Source of the DNA: Eupeodes corollae
Taxonomy: Eukaryota > Arthropoda > Insecta > Diptera > Syrphidae
Assembly: GCF_945859685.1 (NCBI RefSeq)
Contig: NC_079147.1
Span: forward strand, 253,756,572-253,820,571
Direction: 5' to 3'
Length of the DNA: 64,000 bases
Part shown: positions 22,601-36,335 of the stretch, piece by piece
Layout: every line of letters begins with the position of its first letter
Position numbering within the stretch: the first letter of the stretch is position 1
The notes under the pieces: generated by a model
The model's input: the letters and a program-made list of their open reading frames with translations, nothing else
What the model was told of the DNA's origin: nothing
The model's database searches: none
Position numbers and translations under genes: made by a program

Positions 22601-24439
22601 CAAAGCTTGTCCCTAGTCATGTGACATGAATTGTATATCTGGACAAAAATGCATCGATTGTTGTTCCATGCCTTGTAGTAGACTCATTTCAGTAGTTATT
22701 AATTTGTTGTTCTAATTTATCTTGATTAAAGTTTAAAATGATAAACGAACTATACCGCCGGAGACATATAATATTCCTTGCTACACTAAAAGTCAAGACC
22801 AGTTAAGTTAAAATGGAAAGCGAAATCACCCAATAAAGAGTATAATTAGAGCGCTAGTGGAGACATCTAGCTAAGGATCGAGCTTTTGTTCACACAGTAT
22901 TCTATGAGGCCATCTTACGTACGTAAGTTAGTATTAAATTTTAGGAGTTATTAAATCATGTGTTTTCATTATTTGTCACCACCTTATATTTTTTGCTAAG
23001 ATATAGGTTTGGAGAATTACCCTCACGCTCGTAAAACTTCTAGTATAATGCTTTTATTTAATTTCAGCAACGATACAATATCCCGCCGGGATTAAGTTTT
23101 CATTTCAGATGATTTACCGTCAAAGGTGAGCTTTCGTGCAAATAAAGTCCCATCATGGTTCTTGACACGGCACAACATCACTAACTGTAACAGTATCAGC
23201 TTCAGTTTCAGTTTTCAGCGCAAGGATTTCTATCATCATGGATATCCATATCCAAGACTCGCAGTCATTTTACTTGCTTTGTAATTTATATGTTTTGATT
23301 TCAAGAATACAAGATCGATGAAATTTTCGCACGACTTACATCGTAAATCCTCTTTGGAGTGCCACTGTGCCATCCCATCCCAGTCAGGAATTTTTATAAA
23401 GGAATTCTGGATGAAGAAATGGTTATAGAAGATGTGTCGGTGGGGAGGGTAAAGGAGAACATAACAACCACCGAGACCGACACAAAAGCACGCTGGCTGG
23501 ATGGTGGCGCCAGGATTTCTACTTCATGTCAGGTGTGGTTATATAAGCCAGCACCTCACCTTAAATACATTGTTTCATCTTTATGTATATGCATGTAAAA
23601 AGTTAGGTAAACCTCCATAGATACATACATACATATATACAATATTTTTAGAAACAAATTTAATAGCATCTATAGGAGTACAGTTTTTTTTATCTTATGC
23701 GGTATAGATATAAGGGTAGATGGTAATGTTGCATGGTTAAAGGATGACGTTCATCTTTTCTGACATACGGTGTACTCAGCTCATGCTGCTGCTCCTCATT
23801 GCTGCACTATATATGTAAACTGTAAAGAGAAATTACTTCAGGTAAGTCCTCTTGACAGCATCATTTGTGCACACACTTGATGCTCTTCTCCATCGTATAT
23901 CGCATATGCCACTGCCACTATTCTCGTATACCTTATACCATCCAAACCAAACCAAACCAATCCTCTAGAGGATCCGGAGGAATCCAGAGGAGCCATCATA
24001 GCCATCATAGCCATATATAAGAAGAGCGAGTGTGTTTTGTCATTTTAAAAATCTGCTCAAGGAATTGGTAATAAATTACGTTGATGATTGATGCATCCTT
24101 TCAAAACGGCAACGAATAAATTTGAGAGATGAAATATGAAACCATTTTGAATGAGGAAGCTATTTTCATTAAAATGATGATGACATGCAATGACTCCATT
24201 GGGAGATATTTTTTTGTTCCGTTTGCTTATTTATACAATTCTGATGAGAAATGTGGAAGGAAGAGTGGAACGAGTTATGTCAGAATAGTCAAATGCAATG
24301 CACCGACTACTGGGTCATAAAACTCATTTGACTCTCTAGACTTCGTACTAATAAAAAAATTTGTTTATAGGAATTGATGTTAGGAAGAAAAAGGATGTTT
24401 TACTCAATGGCTTCAAGAAAAATAGATTTTCCATAGGTA
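22601..24439. other. Unannotated spacer
   Basis: No gene family is recognised. Small simple repeats are present: catacatacat near 23627, accaaaccaaacc near 23947, and gccatcatagccatcatagc near 23992. The ORF at 23359-23598 lacks any motif. Confidence 0.45.
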
Positions 24440-25840
24440 TGTTAATACGCTTTAAAAAATAAAACTTTTATTCTAAGTACAAGCAACGTGGTTTTTTGAA
24501 AGCACCTGACGTAAGGGATGGAAAATAGGTAGTGATAGTTGTAAGACGATTATGTGTCTGAAAACAAACGCAAAAACATTGATTTAATGTACACATAGGC
24601 CAAATTGAGTTTTTAATTCCTGAATATTGCAATGACTGGGAAAGACAGAGTGTGGGTAAGACATTCCGCATTCGCGCAGTACGGCTAAAGAACGAATCTC
24701 TGTACTTGACAGTAAGACCGAAGTTGGGTTCAAGGGTATAATGATGAGTATTCCTAGAACCGCAGGTATTACGGTTGAACTGCTTAAGGGGAGAAATGCA
24801 AGTGGCTGTTTCTCTAGAGCATAAACCGTTACAAAAAAACGTAAAAAAGGGCAAGACAAGAAACTTTCCAATCCGATCCGATGATGGTATTATTACCAAT
24901 TCATCTAAATGCTCTACTTTCGAGATTGTCCAAGAGGCTGAAGTAAGTTGCAGGAGCACCAGCCTAGATTTGGGCGTATATAAGTCTTTTAGATAACAGC
25001 CAGATCATAAGGGAGAGACAATCATCTTGCATCAGACTAGAAAACCCTAACATCCTGCCGAATATTTGGTGACATCGCGTATGTGATCGTTCCACAAATG
25101 TGGTTGGTGATACACAACCGGAAATATCGAAATGTTCAGTCTCATCGATGCAAGTGCCATCTATGGATAATGGCAAGAGGGGTATATCTCGTTTTCACGA
25201 TACAAGCCAGAATTGGGTCCTCGAAGCCTTAAATTCCACGCGGTTTTTAATCGCCACTGTACAATGCTGTTAAGGTCGGAATTTAATGAGCTTATCATAT
25301 TTTGTCATTGCAGTCCCATATTCTTAGAAGAGGGATGTGAGCCTGAAAACGAATATGAAAAGTTAAGAGTACTATAGTCAGCGAAACAATGTATTGGATT
25401 AGAGGTTGGAAAGAGGAGATCATTAATAAAAATAAGAAAGAGGGTTGGAGATAAAACGGAACCCTGGGGCACACCAGTATTTATTATGTGGTTTTCAGAC
25501 TTGAACCCATGCAATACTACTTGCATTAAATGACCCGGAAGTTAATTAGCAATGAAATGAGAAAAATGATTCATGAAAACAGAAAGCACGTGTTTTCGAT
25601 AAGAGGGCCTGATGCCAAACTCTATCAAATACTTTTGAAATATCATGTGTAGTAATCTTCTAAACAATGGAAAGATTTGATTCACCGTTCGGTGAGATGA
25701 ACCGTGAGATTATCAGTTGACCTGTGAAATCCGTACCGTCGTTCATTAAGGAGCTTCAGATCTCCGAAATATTTCTTAAGCTCATAATTAATCAGTGTTT
25801 CCATGACATTGGATAAAAGGCACGAAAGTGCAATCTATCT
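24440..25840 (-). mobile_element. Jockey/CR1-like LINE fragment
   Basis: On the minus strand, RT sequence begins near 25840 (LLSNVMETLINYELKKYF, then YGFHRSTDNL). It continues through INTGVPQGSVLSPTLFLIFINDLL (25449-25380 region). The active-site box reads FADY instead of FADD near 25372-25385. The C-terminal part (24959-24468) has CISPLKQFNRNTCGSRN and NFGLTVKYRDSFFSRTARM. It is the same family as 45286-47230 and 39038-39529. Several frame changes are present and the 5' half is absent. Confidence 0.65.
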
Positions 25841-25980
25841 AGTTTTTAGTAATTAATAAGGTATTTTATTAAGCACTTTCTTCCTTTAAGATTAAATCAA
25901 CTCTTATAGATAATCTTTGCTGATCATTTGTTAATCTTAAAGAGAAAAGTTTTTCAGAGTTTTGTTGTAAAAATTTGAGT

Positions 25981-27650
25981 GGTTAGGTTAGGTTAGATTA
26001 AAGTGGCTATCCATGGTATAATCGGACGTACTTAGGCCAGTTTAATGGCTTATTGTGATACTACATGAATCTTGAGGCTTTCTCCTAAGCTCAATGGCAC
26101 CAGTTTGAGTCCCTTACTAAACGTGAGAGCCTGATTATTCTACAATGATTTAGATCGTTTAAGAAGAATTCTCCTAGGTAATTCTTGGGTTTTTGAGCTA
26201 GAGCAGGGAATGTTCAGAGATGGTGCAGAACTGTTTGCTCATCTTCCTCGTTGGGGATCTGCTCAGAGATAATTAGCACCGTGATTGATTTAAATCTAAT
26301 GTTGGCAAGATGTTTTTTGTGACCTGACACGTGGTGATGTTGTTCCACCTGGTGTTTGCCTTCTTCATAGCGTCTTTCCAAACGTGGTAGAATGGGATGT
26401 ACTGTAACGTTGCTAGCGAGTTCATCTGCCTTACAGTTACCTGGAATGTCTCTATGGCCCGGAACCCAGCAAAGGTGAATATTAAACTATTGTTGTTTCC
26501 ATTAGATACAATCGATAGTTTTGGATTGTTATAAAGTGTGTAGAGACAGAGTCCAGAGATTTGATAGCGGCCTGACTATCTGAGAAAATATAGATATCAG
26601 ATGTTAATATCCAGGACAATACTTCTTTTATCACCCAAACAATAATTAGGAAGGCGGATAAGAGACTTAATTTCAGTCGTTCAGAGTCCCGTTTTTTCTT
26701 TTGTTTTTGAACCATCTGCATAAAAATATATTGACTCGTCTTCCAGGAATTTCCTATCCTCCCAGAAAGATCTGGAAGTTTCTGTGGTATTGCAGTTGGG
26801 GGATAGTGTAGTCTACGTGCTTTGGATACCAAAGAACTTCGGAGTGGCCAATGTTATTGTTAATCCACTGCGATGAAGCTTTGAGGCAAATAGCAGAGCT
26901 TGCAACTCTTTGTTTGCTAGATATATCAAAAGGTGTTAGGTGGAGTAAGGTGTCCAGTGCCGCAGATGGGGTCGTGCGAAGCGATCGGCTTATACATAGG
27001 CAAGCTGAACATTAGACTTTATACTGCCACACTGTACATTAAAATCGGTCTAATTACCGATGTGTTAAGCCAATGCGTGATGCTAGGTTGTAAGCCCCAT
27101 TTATTACCGATATCTTTTTTGCAAGAAAAGAGAGCTACAGTAGCTTTTTTGACTCTTTCCTGTACTTTGCGTGTCCAATTTAGTTTTTGTCTAAAATAAG
27201 ACCCAGGCATTTAACCTCGTCTGAGAATTTTAATTATATTCCTTTATTATAGGGAGGGTTGATAATTGGAATTTTATATCTCCCCGAAAATAAGATTAAA
27301 TCGGTTTTGTGTGGGTTAACACCCAGTCCACACCAATCAGCCCAATGTATAAGTCTGTGTAAAACATTTTGTAAGAGTTCTTTAAGGTGTTAAGATGCTT
27401 TCCTGAAACCGTTATAGCAACGTCGCGCGTCGTCCGCATAGGCGATCACTATGAAACCTTCCGCATACAGACTAGTTAGGATTTCATACATCACTAGGTT
27501 CCAGAGGAGAGGGGACAGAACATCGCCTTACGGTGTTCCTCTACTAACGAATCGTCTGCCAGAAGAGTTGCCCCGTTCTGTGTTAATTATTCTGCTAGCC
27601 AGCATTGATTGAATTAACTCCACAAGCGAACTCTCTGCGTTTAGAAATTT
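25981..27650 (-). mobile_element. LOA/I-like LINE fragment with RNase H and ggtta tail
   Basis: The minus strand reads SSLVELIQSMLASRI (27640-27590), then GTPxGDVLSPLLWNLV and an intact AYADDARR box (YADD at 27432-27443), then a thumb segment. RNase H sequence (YIFSDSQAAIKSL) lies at 26600-26560. The 3' end at about 25981 carries ggttaggttaggttag, read as (taacc)n on the element strand. It is 5'-truncated near 27650 within RT. It is a different family from 17439-20757. Stops and shifts are frequent. Confidence 0.65.
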
Positions 27651-28411
27651 GAGTGGACTAGTACATATAATGGCGTGTGGAAAAAAATTATAAGACTTTT
27701 GTTTTGGTTCGCAAATATGACGCCACAAGCAAAATCGACACCAAACATCGAACTTTTATTATTTTATTTTAAATTAAACATTCTTGCTTTCTTTGTAATC
27801 CGAACAATTTGAAAAATTTTAAGGATCCAGTCAGAGAAGATAATATACCTTTCTTTCTAACCGGCCTAAGTTCTTTTGTTAACTGAAGTCTGAAAATTTT
27901 GGGACCTAAATATGTTTGTAAAATATGGTGTATATCGTTAGCCGACTGCTTGATTTCAGAGATCAACAAACTTGGATTTTCGTAAAGCAGCAATATTCTG
28001 AGTTTTTCTTAAGAGACTCACATGGTTTTGATTCTTTAAAAATTATTAGCCTCTTTTGTCCATTTATTTCACGAATCCTGACCTAGATATTGCTTCACGA
28101 CTAACCAAAAGTCAAAAGTCCTCTGTGAACTGTTATACTGCATAATATTCATATTTTTTCCTATGACCTAATTTTAACAATTTCAATACATTATTAAATC
28201 GTGCATCGTTGAGTATTAAGGTATTGCGGTTTGTCAAATGTCAAGGAATTAAAGACCTGTTTGGTCCTTATCTAAGATTGCATAATTAACAATACTCTAA
28301 AATTATTAAGCTCTGCAACATTTGGTTAAACTATGACACATTTTTAACATCAATTAATATTAATAAGCTAAACATTCACAATACTTAAATCGGGCTTAAA
28401 TCAAATCCGAA
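27651..28411. other. Spacer with one weak ORF
   Basis: The minus-strand ORF 27993-27769 has a stretch RPVRKKGILSSLTGSLKFF that loosely recalls the basic-then-hydrophobic site of retroelement envelope proteins. This is too weak to call. Nothing else is recognised. Confidence 0.25.
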
Positions 28412-28480
28412 AAGGATTGAACCCTCAGCATCAAGAGCTTCCGCATGGCAGTCCCACTCACTAACCATAACACCACGGCA
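28412..28480 (-). mobile_element. tRNA-derived SINE head, second family or subfamily
   Basis: Read on the minus strand: A box tggtgttatgg (28475-28465), then a ggactgccatgcgg segment with GCC at the anticodon position, then B box gggttcaatcc (28424-28414). It resembles the SINE head at 4142 but has a different anticodon-like triplet. No LINE-type tail follows. The stems are imperfect, so a functional tRNA is unlikely. Confidence 0.5.
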
Positions 28481-30483
28481 CTGACTGGCTTTCATTGAAA
28501 ATTTCTGGACACAAATTTCCTGATTGGAATTTGGGGTTTAAGGTTGGAATCGATCATTTAAAGTTAAACTGACAAAGTGCAAAAAAAATTAAAGAAAACT
28601 GAAAGATTTGGTTGATATAATTATCTTATTAGAAACTAATCGACTAAATTAAATTTTATTATTCACATTGTAAGACTATAAAAGATTCATACAGATTTGA
28701 ATTAAATTCAGAAAGAAGTTACTTTTATAATTAAAACAAAATACTTTTCACCTAGACAATTTCTAAAATAGCAAATTGAAAACCTCGAAAATAATTGTTT
28801 ATCGCAGAAAAGAACGTCTGAGACATTTGATAACTTTTTTTTAGAAAATTTCAAGTGACACTTAAAATCTACAGAACATTAAAAAATTGTGGAAGAAATT
28901 TCTTGAAATTTCGAAGTTCTTCAAATGATTCTTATTTTGAACTTTTTTAATATGAATTAGTTGGCGTGGTTCACCACTCAACCTTCCTTTTCTTCAATCC
29001 ATCGATATCCAACATTCTGGAAACAAAATTACAAAACGAGAAAAATAAAATAGATAAATCTTCTAATTATTTATCATTTATAACTGATAAATTGATCATT
29101 TAAACATTTTCCATACCTTAAAACATTACTATTCGTTTGCGTAGTACTTTACAATATCCCAGCACTCTTTACTTTGTACAATGTTAAAAAGTTGCTATAT
29201 AATTCCTCTAAGTTTTACTTAATGTAAAAACTATTATATAACCTCTCCATCTTCATCTCTTTCGTTTTTCTCTATCAACTTAGTATAAAAGATTATCTCA
29301 GGAGGATATGCGAGGTGAAAAATTCGTTGCACAATAATTAAAAGTTTCTCTTCCTGCCGAGACGACTATTGCAGGTATAGGTGATGGTTGTAGGACGCTC
29401 TTACACCTCTATACCTATAATTTAATCTTCTTGCCTTATACACATCCATATAAGTTCAAACTTTATTCTAGGACTATTACAAAGAGCATTTTCAACATAG
29501 GTACACATACAGACATATATAAAGAGATATAAATGATATCTGTCATAAAGGACTCGACGAGCGACGTAAATTCCATTAAAAAGTTTATCCTTAATATTAT
29601 TTTCGCAAAATACTCAAATCCACATATAGGTACAAACAGGTACAGTTAGGGTTACATAATTAAGCCACTGAAATTGAAGTCGTTAAGAATTAAGTACCTT
29701 TACTGATTCGAAAAATGTTAACTAAATTATTTCAAGTAATTAAACTCCATATTTTTTTCATAATTCAAATGTGGATTATTGTAAAGTATTTTGTATCTAT
29801 GGGGCTTTCATCAGGATTTTAACAGACCACTCCATATCTAAAACCAGGATTTGGTGGTCCAATAGTAATCCGTTGTTGTTATCTTGTTGAAATACCCAAA
29901 ATGAAGGTAAATCATCGATGTCTCCAGTTATCTTAGTATTGATCTTTAAAATAGAAGTAATTTTAATCTTGACTTGAGGCTGCGGGACTCGTCAGTGTAC
30001 AGGTCAGGGTTCTTTTCAAAGAAAACATCAAAACATGACTTTCTAGTTTTGAAACATGAATTTAGAGTTATCAAACTCTAAACTGGCGGTGTAAATGGTT
30101 TGAAATAGTTTATTTGTGGAACCAAAAAGTGTGATATGGCCTTAATTTCAGAAATTCTTGATTTTTACACAAACATTTTACTTTAAAAATTGGCTAAGAG
30201 CAAAAGAGACATTTTTGTTGAAATTCCGACTTCCTATATAAAATATCCTGTGATAAGTCACAGTGCTTAGAATGTAGTTGAATGTCAAAACAGCATCACT
30301 ATACGTTGTGTAATGTGTATGTCAGGACCAATGTAGGTTCGGGATGATGAAGAAGAAGTTCAATGCTTCAATGCAATTTCTTCGGCTAAAACTTTGTTCC
30401 AACACCTCTGGCTTATGTCTAGAAAAGCTTCAATGATCTTTTTATTCTTGAACCGCCTTCCTGTGATCTGCGCCAATATTTCT
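28481..30483. other. AT-rich spacer
   Basis: About 2 kb with no recognisable gene, RNA or repeat. Confidence 0.5.
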
Positions 30484-33400
30484 ATAGGGTTTTTTAATAA
30501 GAGCGGGTAGATGTTGTGTGTAGATGTCGTGGAGTTTGCTGTGTGGCACGTAGCTCCATGCTGCTGGAACTACATGTCGTTTAGATTGACATGGTTCAAT
30601 TTGGTCCACAAGAAATAAGTTATCATCGTTATGTAGCGTTAGCTGTTGAAGTTGACCGCGTCAATAACATCGTTTTTAAAAAAGTACCGACCAATAAAGC
30701 CGCCACCGTAGGTACAGTGTTGAAAAGGCAGACAAAACCTATTTTTTTGAAAGTAGGATTTTTTTTTAAAACAGAAAGTGTTTCTTATAGTTATTTGGTT
30801 GTAGAATGAGAACATGAAAACCGTTTTTCACAAACAAAATTGTAGATCAGTAGATTTTCGCTCAAAGTTCGAATATCGTGATAACTGATAAAATATTGGT
30901 CAGTCAGTTTTAAACAATTTTGAAAAAATAGAAAAACAATACCGTTTGTTATTTTATTGAAAAAATATGGATAATGTATTTTTTGACTAAGAAACAATCT
31001 ATTTCTGTGATTATTTTAGTTCGCATAAGGTTACGTCCATCATCATTTTAAAATACATTAAATGTTTTATTTTAATGAAGAATACTTTGCACTGAATTTC
31101 AGTTTCTCAAAGATTCAGAATGTCAACTTCTACACAGTCTTTTTTTCTAACTTCTTCCGGAGTTTCTTTCAAAAAGGAAAATTGAAGAGCTCGTGAATGA
31201 TGGATTGAGGATGGTCGAAGATTTTTCCAAATTCGTTTTTCATTGTCCCGTTGAACAAGTTTTAATGGTACCAGGGATGTAAAAAATAAATGTCCATCAG
31301 AAATACCTTCCACTAAAACTTCATAGATTTGTATAAATCAAATTAACTTTATTTGAATTAATTTGAATTTAAAGTATTTAATATTAGATACGCTTAATTA
31401 AGATAAAACGATTTTTTTTTTATTATTTCAATTATTTTTATTTATGTTTAAATTTATTTTATAATAAATTTAAAATAAGTCAAAAGATAAGCTTTGAAAA
31501 CTCCTACTATCTATATCATTATTTCATTTTATTTATTTAACAATGATCAAAGTACAGTAAGATTATAGTACTTAGATATAATACAAGTATGTTTACAAAT
31601 TTACAATTCAAGAGAACGAGATTTTATTAATGTTAAAAGCAATTCTTTGTGATTGAAGGGAAAAGAGATAGGATTATTGATGAATTAGGAGAGACGTAAA
31701 GTGAAGAAATATTGCAGTTTTAAATCTTGTATAGTTAACAATTAATTTTATTGGAGATGGGAGCGAGTTCCAGAGTTTAACAGCACGTATGAAAAATAAA
31801 CGGGACGAGTTCAGCCGAGTTGTGGGGTAATATTGATACTTCTAGCGAAACGGTTAAATGAGAGTTTGGTAAAAAGATAAGACGGAGCCTTAATATAAGT
31901 TAATTTATGTTAAAATAAACAGTTTCTTGCGTTTATGTATTGCTGGAGTGTGCAACCCAATATATTTTTAGAAAATTCGAAAACATGGTCATACGAGTAT
32001 CTACGTAACCCATAGACGTAACGGATAGCATCATTGAAGGCAACTTGCAGTTTTTGATTGAATAGTGAATTAAGATGACTGTACACTATTTCAGCATATG
32101 ATATGAGGAGAAATATTAAAGCAATTATTAGTTTAGGTCGAGTTTCAACAGGGGTAAAGTATGCTGAGGGCCAAAGTTTACGTAAGCATCCATAAATTCG
32201 ATCAATGACATAATTAATGTGTCTATAGCCTGACAGATGACGGTCAATAGTATATCCAAGGCTGATGCAATGATCCACTACTTTAATTAAACGATCACTT
32301 AGCCAAATACTAGGTAGAGTAAAGGGATCAAACTCTTTCTTCGAAATTGGAATGACTAGGGTCTTGGAAGGATTTAAGAATAGGCCATTTTGCGTAAAAG
32401 GTCTGAGAGCTGAGCATTTCCCCCGAGAAAAAACCCTTTGTCATCTGTCATATCCGCTCACTTAAGCCAACAGTTGGAAGAACTTTTGGAATTTTCCAAG
32501 AGCGAGGGAAAGTAGAAGTGACCATGCACCAGTTTATAATATGAGTTAGATGGGTTATACTTAGTGGAAGTATGAGTTTAACGAAGCGAATAGGCACTCC
32601 ATCATCACCAACAGAGTCAGACTTGATAGCCTTCACACATTTTAGAATATCATCCTCACTAATAACATCAAAATCCTCCAGCCTAGGCACATTGTTCAAG
32701 GAGTTAAATGTAGTATTTGCTTCAAAATCAGCAACAGAAACCGACTCACCAAGGAAAATAATCATTGAGCTCATCCAGGTCCAGAGAACATTGAGCTCCT
32801 ATATCTTTGTAGACACCAATCTTACTTAGGTTGCTCCATAGCTATTTAGGTGGTAAAGAGGTTTTGAGTTTTGACGCATAATAGTTGATTTTGGATAATG
32901 GTATTACAGTTGTCGCTTGATTACGGGCTACAGTAAATGCTCTCCAGTTAACAGGTGTTGGTCTACGCTTCCATCTACTATGTAGTTTGTTTCTGTTTTT
33001 AATGCTGGCTAACACGTTAGAAGTGAACCACGGGCACAGGTTATTTTGAATGTAGCGACACATTCATTAAAGAGTTGGAGCAACAGATGTTGAAACTAAT
33101 TAACTCTATCATAAATATTTGCATAAAGACGACAACTTAGCCAAGGAGCCAATGTGGTTAACAGGTGAAGATAGGAGAATTCGATTGAGTTGAAGTCTTT
33201 GCACGTAAACGTTTCATTTCAAGGAAATTTTAACAATTTTATATTGTACGTACAGAACAGAAGATCGTGATCTAAAATATCAAATGAAAGCTGATCATAA
33301 AGATGTACAACAAAGAATAAGAGACTATGACTAGATCAAGAAGACTTGGAGAGCAATAAGAAGTAAAACGTGTTGGGTAAGTGGTATTAACAATATGCAT

Positions 33401-34625
33401 ACCAACTGAAGACACTAAATCTTTCATCTAAAAGGCACACATATCCTGTTTCAGCAGGTCAGCATTGAAAACACCACAGTTTATAGTATGTTCATAAATA
33501 AAACTGAATTTGCTTAGAGAAGTAAGAAATGGAACTGCGGAATAGTTTCGTTTTTTGTCAAAAACACATGAAATTAGACATTTAGTATAAGAGTATCCAA
33601 ATTCGATTATGATGAACTCTATACCAATCTCACTAGATCTAGCAATTACTTTTGCCTTAATAGATGACCTATAATAAATAGCTACACCACCGCCACAGGT
33701 GTCAGTGATTCTATTATTTCTAAATAAATTGAAATAAGGGATGTCATACATCTGATCACAAATATCAGGCTTGAACCAGGTTTCACTTACACAAATAACA
33801 TACACGCAAAGAACCAGAAAACAAAAATTTCAGATAATCCAATTTCCAAACATTAAGGATACGTGCAGTAAGATAACAAACTCTTAAACTATCACTATGT
33901 TTAGATATAATGTTAACTAAAGTAGACCAATGGGTTATCCTATTATAAACCTAACCATTTTTCATACACACAACCATCCACTTTAAGTAATTTAAAATGC
34001 TTTCAAAATGCTATTTTCGCTATTTTTTAGTATATTCTTAATGCACGTTAAATTTGGTTAACAAATCTTTGTTTTCAGATATGTTTTCCGAGAAAATCCA
34101 TTTTCTCTTTAAGTGGGCGTGGGAATGGCCGGCATTTTCTAGTGTCCATTTGCCTTGCTATTGGCTATCATTCCTGAAAATTTTATCAAAATCGGTTATT
34201 TAGCTTAGATTTTATAAGGTTGTGTCCGCTCTACCATACAAGGTGTCCCACTGTGCGTTCGGTTGTTGGGTCTTTTACTGAACCTGTTGTCTTAAATTTG
34301 ACCACCAAACGAAGAAGAGTCAAATGTTTAGGGCGACCACGTCTACCGTAAAATGGGCGCAATGCGCGCAACGTTTGCGTTAACGAACAGTCATTTTGAT
34401 AATACAGTCATTTGAACGTCCTGTTCAATCGTGTTACTTATTATGATGATTTGGCATAAACAACTGAATAATAAACAAAAGATATTTTAGTCGACAGTAA
34501 ATTTTTACCAAGTTTTAGCAATGTTTTTTTTTAGGTATTCATTATTATCTTAACGCTTTACTGAATGTTGAAAACACGCCACGGGTTTCCAAATTCTACC
34601 CGCGCTAATTTACATAAAAACTCTA
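30484..34625 (-). mobile_element. Degraded mariner-like element, apparently enclosing a LINE
   Basis: Both ends match when one is inverted: left tagggttttttaataagagc (30485 onward), right the complement of ctacccgcgctaatttacat and aaaaactcta (34596-34625). Transposase pieces lie just inside: an N-terminal helix-turn-helix piece on the minus strand at 34245-34440 (ALRPFYGRRGRPK) and a piece with GGGFIGRYFF and FQQHGATCHTA at 30725-30540. The middle of the gene and the C-terminus are missing. The LINE at 31520-33960 lies between them. Treating this as a single element is inference from the ends and the order of the pieces. Confidence 0.5.
31520..33960 (-). mobile_element. Jockey/CR1-like LINE, decayed
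   Basis: Order on the minus strand: endonuclease start near 33900 (TARILNVWKLDYLKFLF), then VICVSETWFKP and CGGGVAIYYRSS (33805-33650). A linker (WKRRPTPVNWRAFTVARNQA, 33000-32900) leads to RT fingers (SDSVGDDGVPIRFVKLILP, 32640-32560). After a deletion near 32450, the thumb and C-terminal part follow (32278-31910, then FFIRAVKLWNSLPSPIKL near 31790-31740). The 3' end near 31520 is followed by taaataaa-type sequence. The palm with the active-site box is missing. Confidence 0.65.
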
Positions 34626-36335
34626 TAAAAGGTTTTCCAGACCATCTACATTTGGTCTCTAAATTGATACGAATTCAGAAAACGATCCTTCAGATTTTGC
34701 TATTATTGCAGAATGAGAAACGAATTATCTTATTTGTAATTTAAAAGTGCTTCACCTTAAGAACTTGAACAAACCCATATAAAATTGGGGTAACTCTAAC
34801 CATGTTTTGAAGATTTTGATTTTTCCCTCAGATGGTTTTCTCTCACATGAAGTTGATCTCTTACAAGTATATTTGTTCATTTGAGTTAAAGAAAATAAAC
34901 CTAGGTTGATGTCAAAAGTACAATATCAGGATAAGTACGTTTTTGTTTTATACATGGCTCAATTATTATGACCACAAATGTCAAAAAAGATTATAGAGGT
35001 ACCTATTCCCAAATGTCCTGTAAAACACATGTGTATATTAGGAGAGATTAAGTCTTTTGGCTTAAGCGTTAGTAGTTGGGTATATAGTTAAGTTTATAGT
35101 GTTTTTTTAGTAGAGTTAGTGTGATGGCATATTGAGGACGGCTTTGTCTTAAAAACATGCTAAATAACGACAAAATTATAAGACTCTCAAAAGGCGTTTG
35201 CATATAAACAACTTCATCTGCTTGGTATTAAAAATTCTCTCCCCTTATATACTCGTAGCAGAAACATCAAAAACATATATAATGTATGAGGTCTTAGCAC
35301 CTTGGCAAGTCTTAAGCCTTAGATAAACATCCTTCAAGATATATAAATATACTATTAAAGGTAGACGTTAGCGTTGTATTCCCTCTCTTTTGCTTATAGT
35401 TAAATATGCAACTAACCAGGTGCTGCCATAGAAGCTGGCTACACATTACCCAGCTTCCTTTCCATCACCATCATTTCCATCCTCCTCACCTCCTGACTTA
35501 TACCTAGAACCATCTTCTACTTGAGCAGAAGGCAATTGCCTTTTAACGACATTGTTATGCTAAGGCATATTCTAATTCACTGTTCTCTTAGGAGTCAGAA
35601 AAAGTGGCACAAATATCTGACAGACTGTACCTATGTGAATATGTTGTATATATATGTAAATATAGTTTATTATGTTGTTCCATGGCACAAAATACCCACA
35701 TCCTATATACGTATGTACATCCTTGCCACTGACTATGCCATGCCACCAAAAATTAACAATTCAAATTTTAATTACGGAACCGAAACTTCTAATGGCTCAA
35801 AGCTCATTTTGCATCTTCTTATGTTATGCACATGTACTAAGTATGATGCTTGGTAAGGCAACGACGACAATACCTATAAAAAGTAATAGGTGTATTTGGG
35901 TTTGTTGAAAATGCAACAATCCTGTTGTTTTTGGGACACTTAACGACCCACAATTGCAACGTTAATAAGCAATGTCAACTTTGAATGCGCCAACTCATTA
36001 AGAGATTAGTTTTGATTTTTGATTATGCAACAATTAGCTTTAGAATTTACTCAAAATAATAATCAACGAGCTCCATTCTATGAAATAAATAATTTATAGT
36101 AGTTAACCAACAAGAGGGAAAAATATGAAGCCATAAAATTGCATGTCAATGGAGAAAAAAGCTTCAATGTATTAAGGATAGTGCCTTCGATAAGGAGTCA
36201 GTGATACAGTTATGTGCAGTGTGCACCCACAAATTAAGTTGACCGTTATTTAAATCAACATACAAATATGGCAACTTCCTGATAAAATCCGTACAAATAC
36301 TAGTAGGATGACCATCTGATGTTTTAAATTATATT
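34626..36335. other. Spacer, no gene recognised
   Basis: The ORFs at 35521-35856 and 35672-35908 overlap in different frames and contain no known motif. Confidence 0.45.

Noticed and set aside
23525..23560. TATA-box promoter (ttatataag)
   Set aside because: A single TATA-like word in AT-rich DNA with no gene downstream is not evidence of a promoter.
23963..23975. Vector polylinker contamination (ctctagaggatcc)
   Set aside because: Only 13 bases match a common cloning site, and the bases on both sides do not continue the match. Chance or local repeat.
24775..24996. 73-codon plus-strand ORF
   Set aside because: It is the antisense of LINE Pol C-terminal sequence on the minus strand.
25981..25996. 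Interstitial telomere repeat
   Set aside because: Only about three units, located exactly at the 3' end of a LINE, and flies lack TTAGG telomeres.
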